Assembly: GCF_039710355.1 (NCBI RefSeq)
Contig: NZ_JBDKWZ010000001.1
Coordinates: forward strand, 186,001-250,000
Length of the DNA: 64,000 nt
Direction of reading: 5' to 3'
Source of the DNA: Rapidithrix thailandica
GTDB lineage: Bacteria > Bacteroidota > Bacteroidia > Cytophagales > Flammeovirgaceae
In this document: positions 51,211 to 60,269 of the stretch, piece after piece
How the letters are laid out: each line of letters starts with the position of its first letter
Position numbering within the stretch: the first letter of the stretch is position 1
Notes under the pieces: model-generated
What the model saw: the letters and a program-made list of their open reading frames with translations, nothing else
What the model was told of the DNA's origin: nothing
The model's database searches: none
Translations under genes and position numbers: made by a program

Positions 51211-52023
51211 ATGAAAAAAATGAACTTTTTTGGAGTACTTCTCGGGTGGGGGATTCTCTCTGTCAGCACGGCTTTCTCTCAAAGTATGAATGTGAAGCCT
51301 CTTATCCCCAAGTTGAGAAGTTATAATATTGTATATAACGAACAAAAAGCGGATCAACTCTTGTTTGCTACGGGGTTTGATCAATTTAAACGTATAGAAG
51401 GGAACAAAACCTTGGTCCAATTTGAATTGGACAAGTTTGTGGATTCCCGAGGGCTTTCCAGCAATCAATTGATTAAAAACTATGAAAGTCTGGTGAAAAA
51501 GTTTGGAGGCGGTTTGGTCTATCAATATGATAACCATGCTACTTTCAAAGTAAATAAGTTTCAGAAGAGTTTTTATGTAACACTGGAAACCTACGGAGAT
51601 GGCAAGGGATATAGCCTGGCAGTAGTAGAAGCCGCTATGGAACCCGGAGATTTGTTTGCGGATAATTTATTAAAAGAACTCAATCAGAAAGGTTCGTTTT
51701 CCCTGTACTTTAATTTTAAATCGGGGACGGCTCAATTACCCCCGGATGCCGAGACGAACATAACCACCATTGCAGAGGTGCTCTTAAAAAATCCAGACTT
51801 AAAAATTAGTATTGAGGGGCATACGGATAACGTAGGTTCAGCAGAAATGAACAAGCGTTTGTCAGAACAAAGGGCAAATTCGGTGATGCATGCCTTGATA
51901 AAGAAAGGAGTCGGTGCCGAGCGTTTGAAAGCGATTGGCTGGGGAGATGAAAAACCTTTGGCATCCAATACGGAAGAGTCGGGAAGGCAGAAAAACAGGA
52001 GAGTGGAATTGATTAAAATATAA
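51211..52023 (+). CDS. OmpA-family peptidoglycan-binding protein
   Basis: A 270-residue exported protein with a signal peptide (residues 1-24). The N-terminal 140 residues have no recognised domain. The C-terminal part is an OmpA-like domain: FSLYFNFKSGTAQLPPDAETNI, ISIEGHTDNVGSAEMNKRLSEQRANSV and AIGWGDEKPLASNTEESGRQKNRRVEL, with the aspartate and arginine that bind diaminopimelate in peptidoglycan. It would tether the outer membrane to the wall. ATG 51211 is preferred to the one at 51196 because it begins the signal peptide. A bidirectional terminator follows. Confidence 0.92.
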   Translation: MKKMNFFGVLLGWGILSVSTAFSQSMNVKPLIPKLRSYNIVYNEQKADQLLFATGFDQFKRIEGNKTLVQFELDKFVDSRGLSSNQLIKNYESLVKKFGGGLVYQYDNHATFKVNKFQKSFYVTLETYGDGKGYSLAVVEAAMEPGDLFADNLLKELNQKGSFSLYFNFKSGTAQLPPDAETNITTIAEVLLKNPDLKISIEGHTDNVGSAEMNKRLSEQRANSVMHALIKKGVGAERLKAIGWGDEKPLASNTEESGRQKNRRVELIKI

Positions 52024-52056
52024 AAGATATTCTCATTTAATTTGGTATACTAGGGG

Positions 52057-52087
52057 AAAAGGCTGGCATTGTTAATGCCAGCCTTTT
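52057..52087. terminator. Bidirectional terminator
   Basis: Stem AAAAGGCTGGCATT / AATGCCAGCCTTTTT with a three-base loop. Ends both the OmpA-like gene and the convergent LysM protein gene. Confidence 0.93.
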
Positions 52088-52092
52088 TAGTT

Positions 52093-54963
52093 TTATTTCA
52101 CTCGTAATCGCTCTCCGATATCAATTGAATTGTCGGATTTCTGATTGAGGATTTTTATCTGTGATACTTTGATATTGTACTTTCTACTAATCGAGTAGAG
52201 CGTTTCGCCTTTTTGTACAACATGAAATACTTCGTTGTTTTTATTGGTAATGGTGGTTGGAGTAAAGGTAGCTGAAGAGCTATTGTTGCTCCCCGGAGCC
52301 TTTACCCGCAGGCTTTGTCCTGTTTTGATATCTCCGCCACTCAGGTTATTCCATCGTTGCAAGTCTTTTACATTTACCTGGTATTTTCTGGAAATAGCAA
52401 AGAGAGTTTCTCCTTTCATTACCGTATGATAGTCGGAGACTGCGGCATTACCACTGTTTGTATAGGTAGGCGGTGTATTTACCGTACCTGCAGGAGCTAA
52501 CAGATTATCTACAATCAGTTTTTGTCCGGCGTATACATCATTACCTTGTGGAATATTGTTCCATGTTCTTAGGTTTTGAGCCGTTATGTTATACAGCTCC
52601 GCAATACTGTACAAATTTTCTCCTGCTCTCACCACATGGTATCCGTTTTCCACGGTTGGTAGGGTAGTGGCTTGCGAATAGGTAGAGGCATTTGCACTCG
52701 GTGCCAAATACAAGACTTGACCTACTTTTACATTTAAATCGCCTCCCAGATTGTTCCATGCTATCAGGTCTTTTACATTTTTTTGATAGTTCCGGGCAAT
52801 GCCATACAAGGTTTCTCCTTTCACCACCGTATGCGTTGTCGCTGAGGGGTTAACTGTTGTTGGTGGTGTATAGTTCGTTGCCGGTTGGTTGTAATCAGGA
52901 GTCGGGTTTACAGACGGTTGGTTATAATTTGTATTACCCGAAGTACTTCCTTTCCGGATCACTAACTTTTGATCAATATCAATATTGTTATCAAACAATC
53001 CATTCCAAGCTTTGATATCAGCAACACTCACTTGGTATTTTCTGGAAATTCCAAAGAGAGTTTCTCCTCTTTGTACGTAGTGGTACCTTTCAGCGCCTCC
53101 GGTGACATCCGTTGCCGGTTGGTTGTAATTCGGTTGTGTAGGTGTATTGTCTACCGCTGGGGTATTATAATCCGGATAGTTGTCCGTAGGAACGGAAGTG
53201 GGATTACCTTCATCATCGATCAAAATGACACTGTCCAGCGGATCTTTCGCGGTAGGTGGTACATTATTTCCGGTAGTAGGATTGTTGCTGGCTATGGTTT
53301 GCTTTTTCACAATCAAGGTTTGCCCAGGGCCTACTTTTAAATCATTCTGCAAATTATTCCATTCCTGTAAATCCAAAATAGTGACACCATATTGACGGCT
53401 GATAGTAAACAGCGTTTCACCGGCTTGTACCGTATGATATTGCGTACCCGAAGCATCGGTAGAGTCACTGGCCGGAATATTAGGACCGATGGTAATAATA
53501 TCCGTACCCGGTTGTGGAATGTCAGGTTCTTCGTCTATTTGCGGAATGGTGTCAATTGCCGTAGTATCTTCAGTGATGACCATTTTCATTTCGACTTCAC
53601 GGATCTCCACCGGAGTTTTCTTAGGCCTTTTGCTTTGCAACCAAAGTACCCGTCCCATCACTAACATTTCGGTTTTACCCATCCGGTTGAATTTTGCTAC
53701 ATTATTGAGCTTAATTCCATAACGTTGGGCAACCTCCCATGGGGATTCGTTGGGGCTTTTGACCACATGGTATTCTACAGGGCCTTTGCTGTCTTTCTTA
53801 TCTAAATAATACACCTGACCTTCCACCAGTTCATCAAACATCGTCATATCATTGGTCCGCAAAAACTTATTGGTAGAAACCCCCAAAGTATTGGTGACGG
53901 TGAGAATGTTCAGGTTTTTTCCGGCAATAAAACCTTCTTTGCCGTTAATTGTGGCTAAGGTGATAGTGTCCCCGGCTATAGGCCGTTTTCTTTCATTCCG
54001 GATGATAGGGTAGGGATTATCATTGACGATTTCGTAGATCGTATCCCTGGCGATGGTGTATTCAAGATTTTCTGTAGGCGTATTATTATTACGCGGTATT
54101 TGTCCCCCGGGAATGCCTGTGTAAGACAGCCCCAACTTACTTTTGATCTCCGCTTCCCGGCTTACGGGGATGGGTAGCAAGAAGGTATACTTTTTATCAT
54201 TGGGTACCGGGTTGTGTTTTAACCAACGGTTGTACATTAATAGGGAGCTTTCACTGATCCCGGTTAATTGTGAAATATCCCGGATACTTTTCCCATTCGC
54301 GGGGTATTCACATAAGGTGATGATCGAGCTATTTTTATTTACCGCATTTTGAAAAGCAATTTTATGGGCTAACAAGTGGATAATGTATAAGTGGGTATCC
54401 TTTTTCAATTCCGCCTTATCTTGCCCGATGTATCTACGGTCAATAATATTATTGGCTCCGGTCAAACCCAGGTTGTACGAAAGGGAGGAGTAAATCCAGT
54501 TGCGCAAGAAATAATTATTTTTCTTTAAATACTGGGCAGCTCCCCGGCTGGCCGAGATGATATGTTTGCGTTCGTCCACCTGAGTATTGATTTGCATCCC
54601 TAATTCAATGGCCGTAAACTCCTTGAATAGCCAATAACCTACCGCATTGGAACGGGAAATGGCATTGGCAAGCAAAGCGCTTTCTTGCAAAGCCAGGTAT
54701 TTAAAATCATCAGGTAGATTTTCTTCTTTGAATACTTTTTCTATCAGTGGAAAGTAAAGATTACATCGGTCTACGTATTCCTGGTAGTAATTGGGGTTAC
54801 GCATCAAGTCATCCACTTTCCGCTGTATACGGGCCCGCACCTCGTTGTGAATCTTCAGCTTTACCCCGGCAAACATCATTGATTCTGGCACCGAAAATGA
54901 CTGAGTAATCCCCCACGTGTGTAGCGCGATTAAGATCAGGATGGATAAATAAAGTTTTTTCAT
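52093..54963 (-). CDS. MltD-like lytic transglycosylase with multiple LysM domains
   Basis: A 956-residue exported protein. A signal peptide covers residues 1-20. The transglycosylase domain (about 40-210) has the catalytic glutamate in FKYLALQESAL, then SNAVGYWLFKEFTAIELGM and SYNLGLTGANNII. From about residue 400 come one degenerate and at least six clear LysM units (HTVQAGETLFTISRQYGV, HYVQRGETLFGISRKYQV, HTVVKGETLYGIARNYQ and others), linked by Pro, Asn, Thr and Gln rich spacers. It cuts and binds peptidoglycan. Six or more LysM units is higher than the two or three in Escherichia coli MltD. It is transcribed alone or ahead of nothing. Confidence 0.92.
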   Translation of the reverse strand: MKKLYLSILILIALHTWGITQSFSVPESMMFAGVKLKIHNEVRARIQRKVDDLMRNPNYYQEYVDRCNLYFPLIEKVFKEENLPDDFKYLALQESALLANAISRSNAVGYWLFKEFTAIELGMQINTQVDERKHIISASRGAAQYLKKNNYFLRNWIYSSLSYNLGLTGANNIIDRRYIGQDKAELKKDTHLYIIHLLAHKIAFQNAVNKNSSIITLCEYPANGKSIRDISQLTGISESSLLMYNRWLKHNPVPNDKKYTFLLPIPVSREAEIKSKLGLSYTGIPGGQIPRNNNTPTENLEYTIARDTIYEIVNDNPYPIIRNERKRPIAGDTITLATINGKEGFIAGKNLNILTVTNTLGVSTNKFLRTNDMTMFDELVEGQVYYLDKKDSKGPVEYHVVKSPNESPWEVAQRYGIKLNNVAKFNRMGKTEMLVMGRVLWLQSKRPKKTPVEIREVEMKMVITEDTTAIDTIPQIDEEPDIPQPGTDIITIGPNIPASDSTDASGTQYHTVQAGETLFTISRQYGVTILDLQEWNNLQNDLKVGPGQTLIVKKQTIASNNPTTGNNVPPTAKDPLDSVILIDDEGNPTSVPTDNYPDYNTPAVDNTPTQPNYNQPATDVTGGAERYHYVQRGETLFGISRKYQVSVADIKAWNGLFDNNIDIDQKLVIRKGSTSGNTNYNQPSVNPTPDYNQPATNYTPPTTVNPSATTHTVVKGETLYGIARNYQKNVKDLIAWNNLGGDLNVKVGQVLYLAPSANASTYSQATTLPTVENGYHVVRAGENLYSIAELYNITAQNLRTWNNIPQGNDVYAGQKLIVDNLLAPAGTVNTPPTYTNSGNAAVSDYHTVMKGETLFAISRKYQVNVKDLQRWNNLSGGDIKTGQSLRVKAPGSNNSSSATFTPTTITNKNNEVFHVVQKGETLYSISRKYNIKVSQIKILNQKSDNSIDIGERLRVK

Positions 54964-55006
54964 AAGAATAAAAAAATTGCTTTTCTCTTAAGATTGTTCA
55001 AGATCA

Positions 55007-55648
55007 CTACTGGTTTTTCCTGGCTATCAACAAGCCATCCCTTACAGGTAGGATTACATTACTTACCCGTTTGTCTTGCTGTACTTTTTGGTTAAAAGCC
55101 CGAAGCGCTTCGGTATCTTTGTCTTTAATGTCCTGCCGGGTAATTTTCCCATGCCATAAGACATTATCCGCAATAATAAAGCCTCCTGGGTTGACTTTGT
55201 CAATGATTAAATCAAAATATAGAGAATAATTGCGCTTATCCGCATCAATGAACACTAAATCAAAACGTTCTTCTAGGTTGGGTATCAAACGGGTCGCATC
55301 TCCGATCAGGTAGTGGATTTTATCCGTTAACCCGGCTTCCTCAAAATACCCCCGTACCCGGTCTTCCAGTTCCTCATTAATATCAAGGGTATACAATAGT
55401 CCGTCATCACTTAGCCCCTGAGCCAGGCAAATGCCTGAATATCCTGTAAAGGTACCGATCTCCAAAATTCTTTTGGGACAGAGCATTTGTGACAAAAACT
55501 GCAAAGTGACCCCTTGTACATGGCCTGAAATCATGTTGGGCATCAATACATGTAAATGCGTTTCTCTGTTAATTTTTTGCAGCAGGGGTGATTCTTCCGA
55601 AGTATGAGCTTGCAAATAATCTTCAATGGCCGGATGTATTACTTCCAT
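55007..55648 (-). CDS. O-methyltransferase of the CCoAOMT family
   Basis: A 213-residue soluble SAM-dependent enzyme. Motif I is RILEIGTFTGYSGICLAQGL, followed by LYTLDINEEL, FDLVFIDADKRNYSLYFDLI (metal-binding aspartates) and GGFIIADNVLWHGKI. These match catechol and caffeoyl-CoA O-methyltransferases, which need a divalent metal. The substrate in this organism is unknown. The gene precedes the LysM protein gene by 43 bases on the same strand, so they may form an operon, although no functional link is obvious. Confidence 0.92.
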   Translation of the reverse strand: MEVIHPAIEDYLQAHTSEESPLLQKINRETHLHVLMPNMISGHVQGVTLQFLSQMLCPKRILEIGTFTGYSGICLAQGLSDDGLLYTLDINEELEDRVRGYFEEAGLTDKIHYLIGDATRLIPNLEERFDLVFIDADKRNYSLYFDLIIDKVNPGGFIIADNVLWHGKITRQDIKDKDTEALRAFNQKVQQDKRVSNVILPVRDGLLIARKNQ

Positions 55649-56279
55649 GGGCTGTCTTTTTTGGTTTGTTAAAAAGTCAAAGCAAAGTTTACTTTGAGTA
55701 CCCTTCTATTTTTCAACTGGGCAAAACGCAAGGGTTGTCTTTTGGTAATAACAGCAATACCAAACTCCCTCTTTGCAGCGGTTTACCCGGAGGAAAAATA
55801 CAAAGATAACCCCCCTTTTATTTTCTGTACTAGCAATAAGCCTCTTTTTTCTTTTAGAAAAACCTTGAGAGAATTTATAAAGAAAACCTTGTGGTCTTGT
55901 ACTAGTAAGATTACGGAATTAGTTGAAAAAATATAAACTGATACTTTAATGTATACTTTATCTTTGTTTGATTTACAGGTAGTTAAGTTTATTTCGGTTA
56001 TAAAAATACTAGAAAAATCACGAATTAAAAAGTAACTTTTCTTCAGATTCGGTTTCCAGGCGTAAAAATCTTCACATACCTTGTCAAGTGGGAAGGAGGT
56101 TTTTTAAGTCTTCGATTGTAAGGTTCTACACCGGTATGGCTTTTTCAGTGAGGCTTACAAAAGCTTCATTTCCAAATGCCTTCTGGGAAGAAGGGAGTTC
56201 TGATTGATCAGGAAAACCGCTATATTTGCAATTCTTTTATAGAAGAAATTATATTAAAACTGCCAAAAAATAAATAGCC
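55649..56279. other. Intergenic region with the map promoter
   Basis: About 630 bases without a convincing gene. A good -7 box TATATTTG lies at 56221-56228, 52 bases before the map start, with only a weak -33. No repeat or strong hairpin is seen. Confidence 0.5.
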
Positions 56280-57059
56280 ATGACCTATTACAAGACTAGG
56301 GATGAGATTGAGATTATGCGAGAAAGTGTGTTGATTGTTTCCAAAACTTTGGGGCTAATGGCACAGGAAATCAAACCCGGTATTTCTACGTTGGAACTGG
56401 ATAAAATTGCGGAAGAATTTATTCGTGACCATGGCGGAGAGCCTGGCTTTAAAGGATATGGAGGCTTTCCGAATACCTTATGTACTTCGGTAAATGAGCA
56501 AGTGGTACACGGCATCCCTAACGATATCCCTCTCAAAGACGGAGATATCGTTTCCATTGACTGTGGCGTGAAAAAAAACGACTTCTATGGTGACCATGCT
56601 TATACCTTTATGATCGGTGAAGTAGATCCCGAAACCCAACGTTTGGTAGAAGTGACAAAGCAGTGCTTGGATTTGGGTATTGAGCAAGTGAAATTAGGCA
56701 ACCATATCGGTGACATCAGTTATGCTGTTCAGCAACATGCTCAAAAGCATGGCTTTTCGGTAGTGCGTGAGTTGGTAGGTCATGGCGTAGGGCGTAACCT
56801 GCATGAGAAACCCGATGTACCGAACTTTGGCAGGCGGGGTAACGGTCCTAAAATCCAAAATGGACTGGTACTGGCCATTGAGCCGATGATCAACCTGGGA
56901 AAACGGAAAGTGTTGCAACTTCGTGATGGTTGGACCATCGTTACCGTTGACAAAAAACCATCTGCCCACTTTGAACACAATGTGGCAATTATTGATGGAA
57001 AAACAGAGGTGCTTTCCACGTTTGAATTTGTGGAAGAAGCCTTGGCTCAAAAAGTATAA
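56280..57059 (+). CDS. map: Methionine aminopeptidase, type I
   Basis: A 259-residue metalloenzyme that removes the N-terminal methionine from new proteins. The metal ligands are all in place: IDCGV and DHAY (two aspartates), GHGVG (His), AIEPMI (Glu) and FEHNVAI (Glu). The histidine contacts in VHGIPN and HEKP also match. The length is typical. It stands apart from the ribosomal protein operon, where map often lies in other bacteria, and so may be a second copy. A hairpin at 57096 follows. Confidence 0.95.
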   Translation: MTYYKTRDEIEIMRESVLIVSKTLGLMAQEIKPGISTLELDKIAEEFIRDHGGEPGFKGYGGFPNTLCTSVNEQVVHGIPNDIPLKDGDIVSIDCGVKKNDFYGDHAYTFMIGEVDPETQRLVEVTKQCLDLGIEQVKLGNHIGDISYAVQQHAQKHGFSVVRELVGHGVGRNLHEKPDVPNFGRRGNGPKIQNGLVLAIEPMINLGKRKVLQLRDGWTIVTVDKKPSAHFEHNVAIIDGKTEVLSTFEFVEEALAQKV

Positions 57060-57095
57060 AGTATCTTTTTTAGGTTGTCTGATTTTAGATAAAGC

Positions 57096-57132
57096 TACCT
57101 AAAGCTCCGGGAATAAATACCGGAGCTTTAGG
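57096..57132 (+). terminator. Hairpin after map
   Basis: Perfect arms ACCTAAAGCTCCGG and CCGGAGCTTTAGGT with a nine-base loop. No T run follows (GTATATA), so it may be a weak terminator. Confidence 0.7.
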
Positions 57133-57279
57133 TGTATATAGCCTATACCTACCCAATTAGATTCCATTACTTGCGATTAACCTACCTATGTAAGTTTCCT
57201 TGATTATTTGTACCTTCAATTGCTTAGAAAGGTCGTTTTGATTGTACAATCAAGACCCATTTTTTAACCTTTCTGATAT

Positions 57280-57687
57280 ATGAAGTTTTTATTGACCTTA
57301 TTTTTTGTCACCAGCTCTTTTTTGATTTGTACCGCACAAGAAGATAACTCTGTAGGAAAACACATCAATGCCGTCAGAAACAAAGTCATGAAAGAAGGGA
57401 GGGAGATCCTTAAAGAAGGTTCTGAAGACCGTTTATCCTTCTTTCGCACTTCTACGACTAATAAATTTACGGAAGTAGAATATTATTTTGATCAGTATAC
57501 AGGCGTTTGCTTAGGCTATACGGTGATTTATTATAATTTGGAGCAAATTAATAAGGTAGTGAAACTGATGAATAAGGATATGGTGAATGTAGACGACACA
57601 AGTTGGAAGGATTACAAAATGAAATTGAATTTCGACTTGGTTTATGAAACAGACCATTTTGCAGTGAATGTGGAACCGTTTGAATAA
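57280..57687 (+). CDS. Small exported protein of unknown function
   Basis: A 135-residue protein with a signal peptide (residues 1-19, ending LICTAQ). The rest has no domain I recognise: INAVRNKVMKEGREILKEGSEDR, YYFDQYTGVCLGYTVIYYNLEQINKVVKLMN and FDLVYETDHFAVNVEP. The mix of helix and strands with one cysteine suggests a small periplasmic protein. Similar uncharacterised proteins are common in Cytophagales. It ends 50 bases before the convergent flavin reductase gene, with a 10-base-pair hairpin in between. Confidence 0.7.
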   Translation: MKFLLTLFFVTSSFLICTAQEDNSVGKHINAVRNKVMKEGREILKEGSEDRLSFFRTSTTNKFTEVEYYFDQYTGVCLGYTVIYYNLEQINKVVKLMNKDMVNVDDTSWKDYKMKLNFDLVYETDHFAVNVEPFE

Positions 57688-57694
57688 GGTAGTT

Positions 57695-57730
57695 GATGAG
57701 GATGAGAGGCATCTAACTTGCATCCTCATC
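57695..57730. terminator. Hairpin between convergent genes
   Basis: Perfect arms GATGAGGATG and CATCCTCATC. A run of A follows on the plus strand rather than T, so an intrinsic terminator is not certain. Confidence 0.55.
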
Positions 57731-57738
57731 AAAAAAAG

Positions 57739-58587
57739 CTAGTCCAAAAGCACCTTCCAGGCGGCTAAGATATTTCCGGATTGTAACAGTTGATGGGCAT
57801 ACTCATGAGGGTTTGCCCTTTTCTTTTGTTCATCAACGGATACCGGTTCCAGTTCTTTCGGAGAAGGTATTTGTTCTACATTGCCAAGCTTTCCGAGATC
57901 GTTGCCTGTAAGAATATGACTCTTTTTAATAGCTTCGGGAAGTTGATCTACCCCGATGCCTTTTTTGCGCAAGGGTTTGGCGACTTCAAACATATTTTCC
58001 AAGGAGGTCCGGCAGTACCAGTCACCGCCCATTCTTCCCACAAGGTGCATGAGTGTAGGGTCGATTTTTCCTTGCTCGTTCAGTACTTCTTCCCGCACAT
58101 GTGCCAGCAAAACCTCACAAATGATCAGGTTGCCGGCTCCTCCTTCCCGCCCTAAAGAAATAACATCTTTGACCGCGCATTCAAATTGTACCGGAGACTC
58201 CGCTACCCGGGGAGGGCGCACCTTTTCGGAAGGAAGAGGGGTAAAACCTGCTTTGATAAATTCATTGACGCCTTTTTCGTATTCGGTACTGGCTAAAGAT
58301 GTTTGTTCCACCATATCATAATTGACCACATTGATTACGGTTTCTTTTACTTCCAATATATTTTCCAGCGTGTGTTTGGTGGTATTGCCCCGGACCCTGC
58401 GGGCAGGAGAAAAGACCAGGGTGGGAGGATTGGCTCCAAAGGCATTAAAAAAACTAAACGGGCTGAGGTTAATATTGCCTGCTTGGTCAACAGTACTGGC
58501 AAAGGCAATAGGCCTGGGAGCCACTGCCCCTAATAAATAGGAGTGGAATTCGGCCGTAGAAACTTCTTTGGGGTTAATGGTTTTCAT
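57739..58587 (-). CDS. Flavin reductase family protein (FMN-binding split barrel)
   Basis: A 282-residue soluble protein. The first 200 residues match the flavin reductase-like domain: LLGAVAPRPIAFASTVDQAGNINLSPFSFFNAFGANPPTL contains the flavin-binding strands, then VNVVNYDMV and FECAVKDVI. The C-terminal 80 residues (GVDQLPEAIKKSHILTGNDLG and a helical tail) are an extension seen in Bacteroidota members. It may give reduced FMN to a monooxygenase; the partner is not in the window. It ends convergently with the small exported protein gene. Confidence 0.88.
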   Translation of the reverse strand: MKTINPKEVSTAEFHSYLLGAVAPRPIAFASTVDQAGNINLSPFSFFNAFGANPPTLVFSPARRVRGNTTKHTLENILEVKETVINVVNYDMVEQTSLASTEYEKGVNEFIKAGFTPLPSEKVRPPRVAESPVQFECAVKDVISLGREGGAGNLIICEVLLAHVREEVLNEQGKIDPTLMHLVGRMGGDWYCRTSLENMFEVAKPLRKKGIGVDQLPEAIKKSHILTGNDLGKLGNVEQIPSPKELEPVSVDEQKKRANPHEYAHQLLQSGNILAAWKVLLD

Positions 58588-58881
58588 TGTGTAATGTGTT
58601 GTTTAGGAGTTTTTTAATTTTGAAGAAAAAATTGAGGTTTTCTCAACAAATATCTTGCAAGGCCAACAGTAAACTTACCACTGTCGATAGTTTCTATCTC
58701 ATTGAAAGATAAAGCACCAAATTGCAAAGAATAATGAACATGCGCAAACGCTTGAACGGATTCGGTGAAATAGGTGCGAAAAGCTGCCTTTTCTCAAAGA
58801 ATATAATTTGCTTCTTTTGGGGAGAATATGTTTCTTTGATCCGCGAATTATTTTCACATTAATCGATAAACTAAAAGTAAA

Positions 58882-59262
58882 ATGAATATTCCGGCTGATT
58901 TAAGGTATACCAAAGATCACGAATGGGTAAAAGTAGAGGGTGAGCTACTGGTAGTAGGTATCACTGATTTTGCACAACGTGAGTTAGGTGACATTGTATT
59001 CGTGGACATCACTACTGAGGGTGAAAACGTGCCAGAAGGTGAGGTATTTGGTTCAGTAGAAGCGGTAAAAACCGTTTCTGACTTGTTTATGCCTATTACA
59101 GGTGAAGTGGTGGAAATTAACGAAGGGCTGGAAGACGAGCCTGAGGCGATTAATAATGAGCCTTATGAGGGAGGTTGGATGATTAAAATAAAGCCTGATA
59201 ATGCTGCGGATGTTGAGAATTTGCTAAATGCCGATGCTTACAAAGAATTGATTGGTGCCTAA
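58882..59262 (+). CDS. gcvH: Glycine cleavage system H protein
   Basis: A 126-residue lipoyl carrier protein. FGSVEAVKTVSDLFMPITGEVVEIN carries the lysine that gets lipoate (VEAVKTVS, residue 62). The start RYTKDHEWVKVEGE and the end MIKIKP are highly conserved in the family. The H protein moves the aminomethyl group between the P, T and L proteins. No other glycine cleavage gene is nearby, as is common in Bacteroidota. A strong terminator-like hairpin follows 18 bases after the stop. Confidence 0.96.
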   Translation: MNIPADLRYTKDHEWVKVEGELLVVGITDFAQRELGDIVFVDITTEGENVPEGEVFGSVEAVKTVSDLFMPITGEVVEINEGLEDEPEAINNEPYEGGWMIKIKPDNAADVENLLNADAYKELIGA

Positions 59263-59280
59263 GCTTTCTGTAATGTTAGC

Positions 59281-59318
59281 CACAAAGGCCTTCTTTTTCA
59301 AAAAAAGAAGGCCTTTGT
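59281..59318. terminator. Bidirectional terminator between gcvH and the barrel protein
   Basis: Long perfect arms CACAAAGGCCTTCTTTTT and AAAAAGAAGGCCTTTGT with a very short loop, between convergent genes. Confidence 0.85.
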
Positions 59319-59326
59319 CGTATGGC

Positions 59327-59959
59327 TTAAAAAGCTCTTTCTATCTGATAGGCTAAGGTGAGGGAGAATACCCGGTTTCTTAAGCTGGCCTCCGTGGAAT
59401 TTGAAATATTTGCCAAGCCAGCCTCATAACTTAACCTGATCTTAATCGGGTCAATCTCTACACCGGCACCAAAGGTAAACCCGAGATCCAGCCTTTTGAT
59501 AGAACCTTCGTGATCCGAGTTAAAATCCAGGTCTCCTTTTTGCCCATCCACTTTGACCCTCCCTGAGGCTGCTATGGAAATGACCGGTCCCGCATCTATA
59601 AACAATCTGGGATTTTTACGGAAGGACATCCCTATTTGAGCCAATATGGGAAGACTTAGATAGTGGATTTTTATTTCAACGTCCTCTCCACTGCCGGTAT
59701 CGGTAAATTCAAATCCTTTTTGGTTCAAAAAGACCCCGGTTATCAGACTGAAGGATTCGCTGGCCGGAACTTGCATGGATACCCCGGCCCGTAAGCCCAA
59801 AATAGATTTTAAACTAACCGAAGTGTTGGACGCTTTGTCTTTGATGGTTGCTTTGGCTTGATTGAGACCAAATGTGTAGCCAATCCTTACCTGTGCCAGG
59901 CCTGTTAAGGATGTGCTTAGAAAAGTGAGTAAGAAAATGGTGATGTAAAAGTACTTCAT
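59327..59959 (-). CDS. PorT-like outer-membrane beta-barrel protein
   Basis: A 210-residue exported protein with signal peptide (residues 1-22). It opens with VRIGYTFGLNQAKATIKD and shows alternating strand patterns such as GLRAGVSMQVPA, SLITGVFLNQKGFEF, IHYLSLPILAQIGM, LFIDAGPVISI and LGFTFGAGVEI, ending in LTLAYQIERAF, with the terminal aromatic residue needed for barrel assembly. This is the PorT/OMP_b-brl_2 type, about eight strands. Its role in type IX secretion would be speculative because many family members have other functions. It ends 9 bases after the gcvH terminator. Confidence 0.88.
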   Translation of the reverse strand: MKYFYITIFLLTFLSTSLTGLAQVRIGYTFGLNQAKATIKDKASNTSVSLKSILGLRAGVSMQVPASESFSLITGVFLNQKGFEFTDTGSGEDVEIKIHYLSLPILAQIGMSFRKNPRLFIDAGPVISIAASGRVKVDGQKGDLDFNSDHEGSIKRLDLGFTFGAGVEIDPIKIRLSYEAGLANISNSTEASLRNRVFSLTLAYQIERAF

Positions 59960-59980
59960 AGAGGAATTGTGAATTTTAAT

Positions 59981-60147
59981 TAGAGAAGTGAATTAACCTT
60001 TTTCGTTTTCCTGAAAAATGTTTCAAAAACGCCTCCTCTGTGTTACTTTTCTCAACAATAGCCCTGGCTATTCTCTTCAAAAAGTGCCTTGATGAGCCGA
60101 TTTTGATTCCATCTTCGGTCAAAAACTATACGTGTAGACCACTTCAG
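59981..60147 (-). repeat. Dispersed repeat, minus-strand copy
   Basis: Inverted partner of 31390-31539. Blocks of identity include GATGAGCCGATTTTGATTCC and the segment AACGCCTCCTCTGTGTTACT. It has about 15 extra bases in the centre relative to the other copy. It occupies much of the 310-base space between the barrel gene and the SMC operon; nothing else is seen there. Confidence 0.8.
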
Positions 60148-60269
60148 AATATAGATTTTCCAAAATAAATAAATGGAGAATTTTTTACGATAAACTTGGT
60201 AAGTTTTATTCAAAAAATTTGAGTTGATGAGGGGTTCTTGAACAAGCTATCCTTCAAAGTATCATGTCA

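Noticed and set aside
55694..55936. Open frame of 80 codons after the O-methyltransferase
   Set aside because: Starts with TTG, has no promoter, no domain and a mixed composition; treated as non-coding.
58588..58881. Glycine riboswitch upstream of gcvH
   Set aside because: I looked for the paired aptamer motifs before gcvH but could not find the conserved cores; no support.
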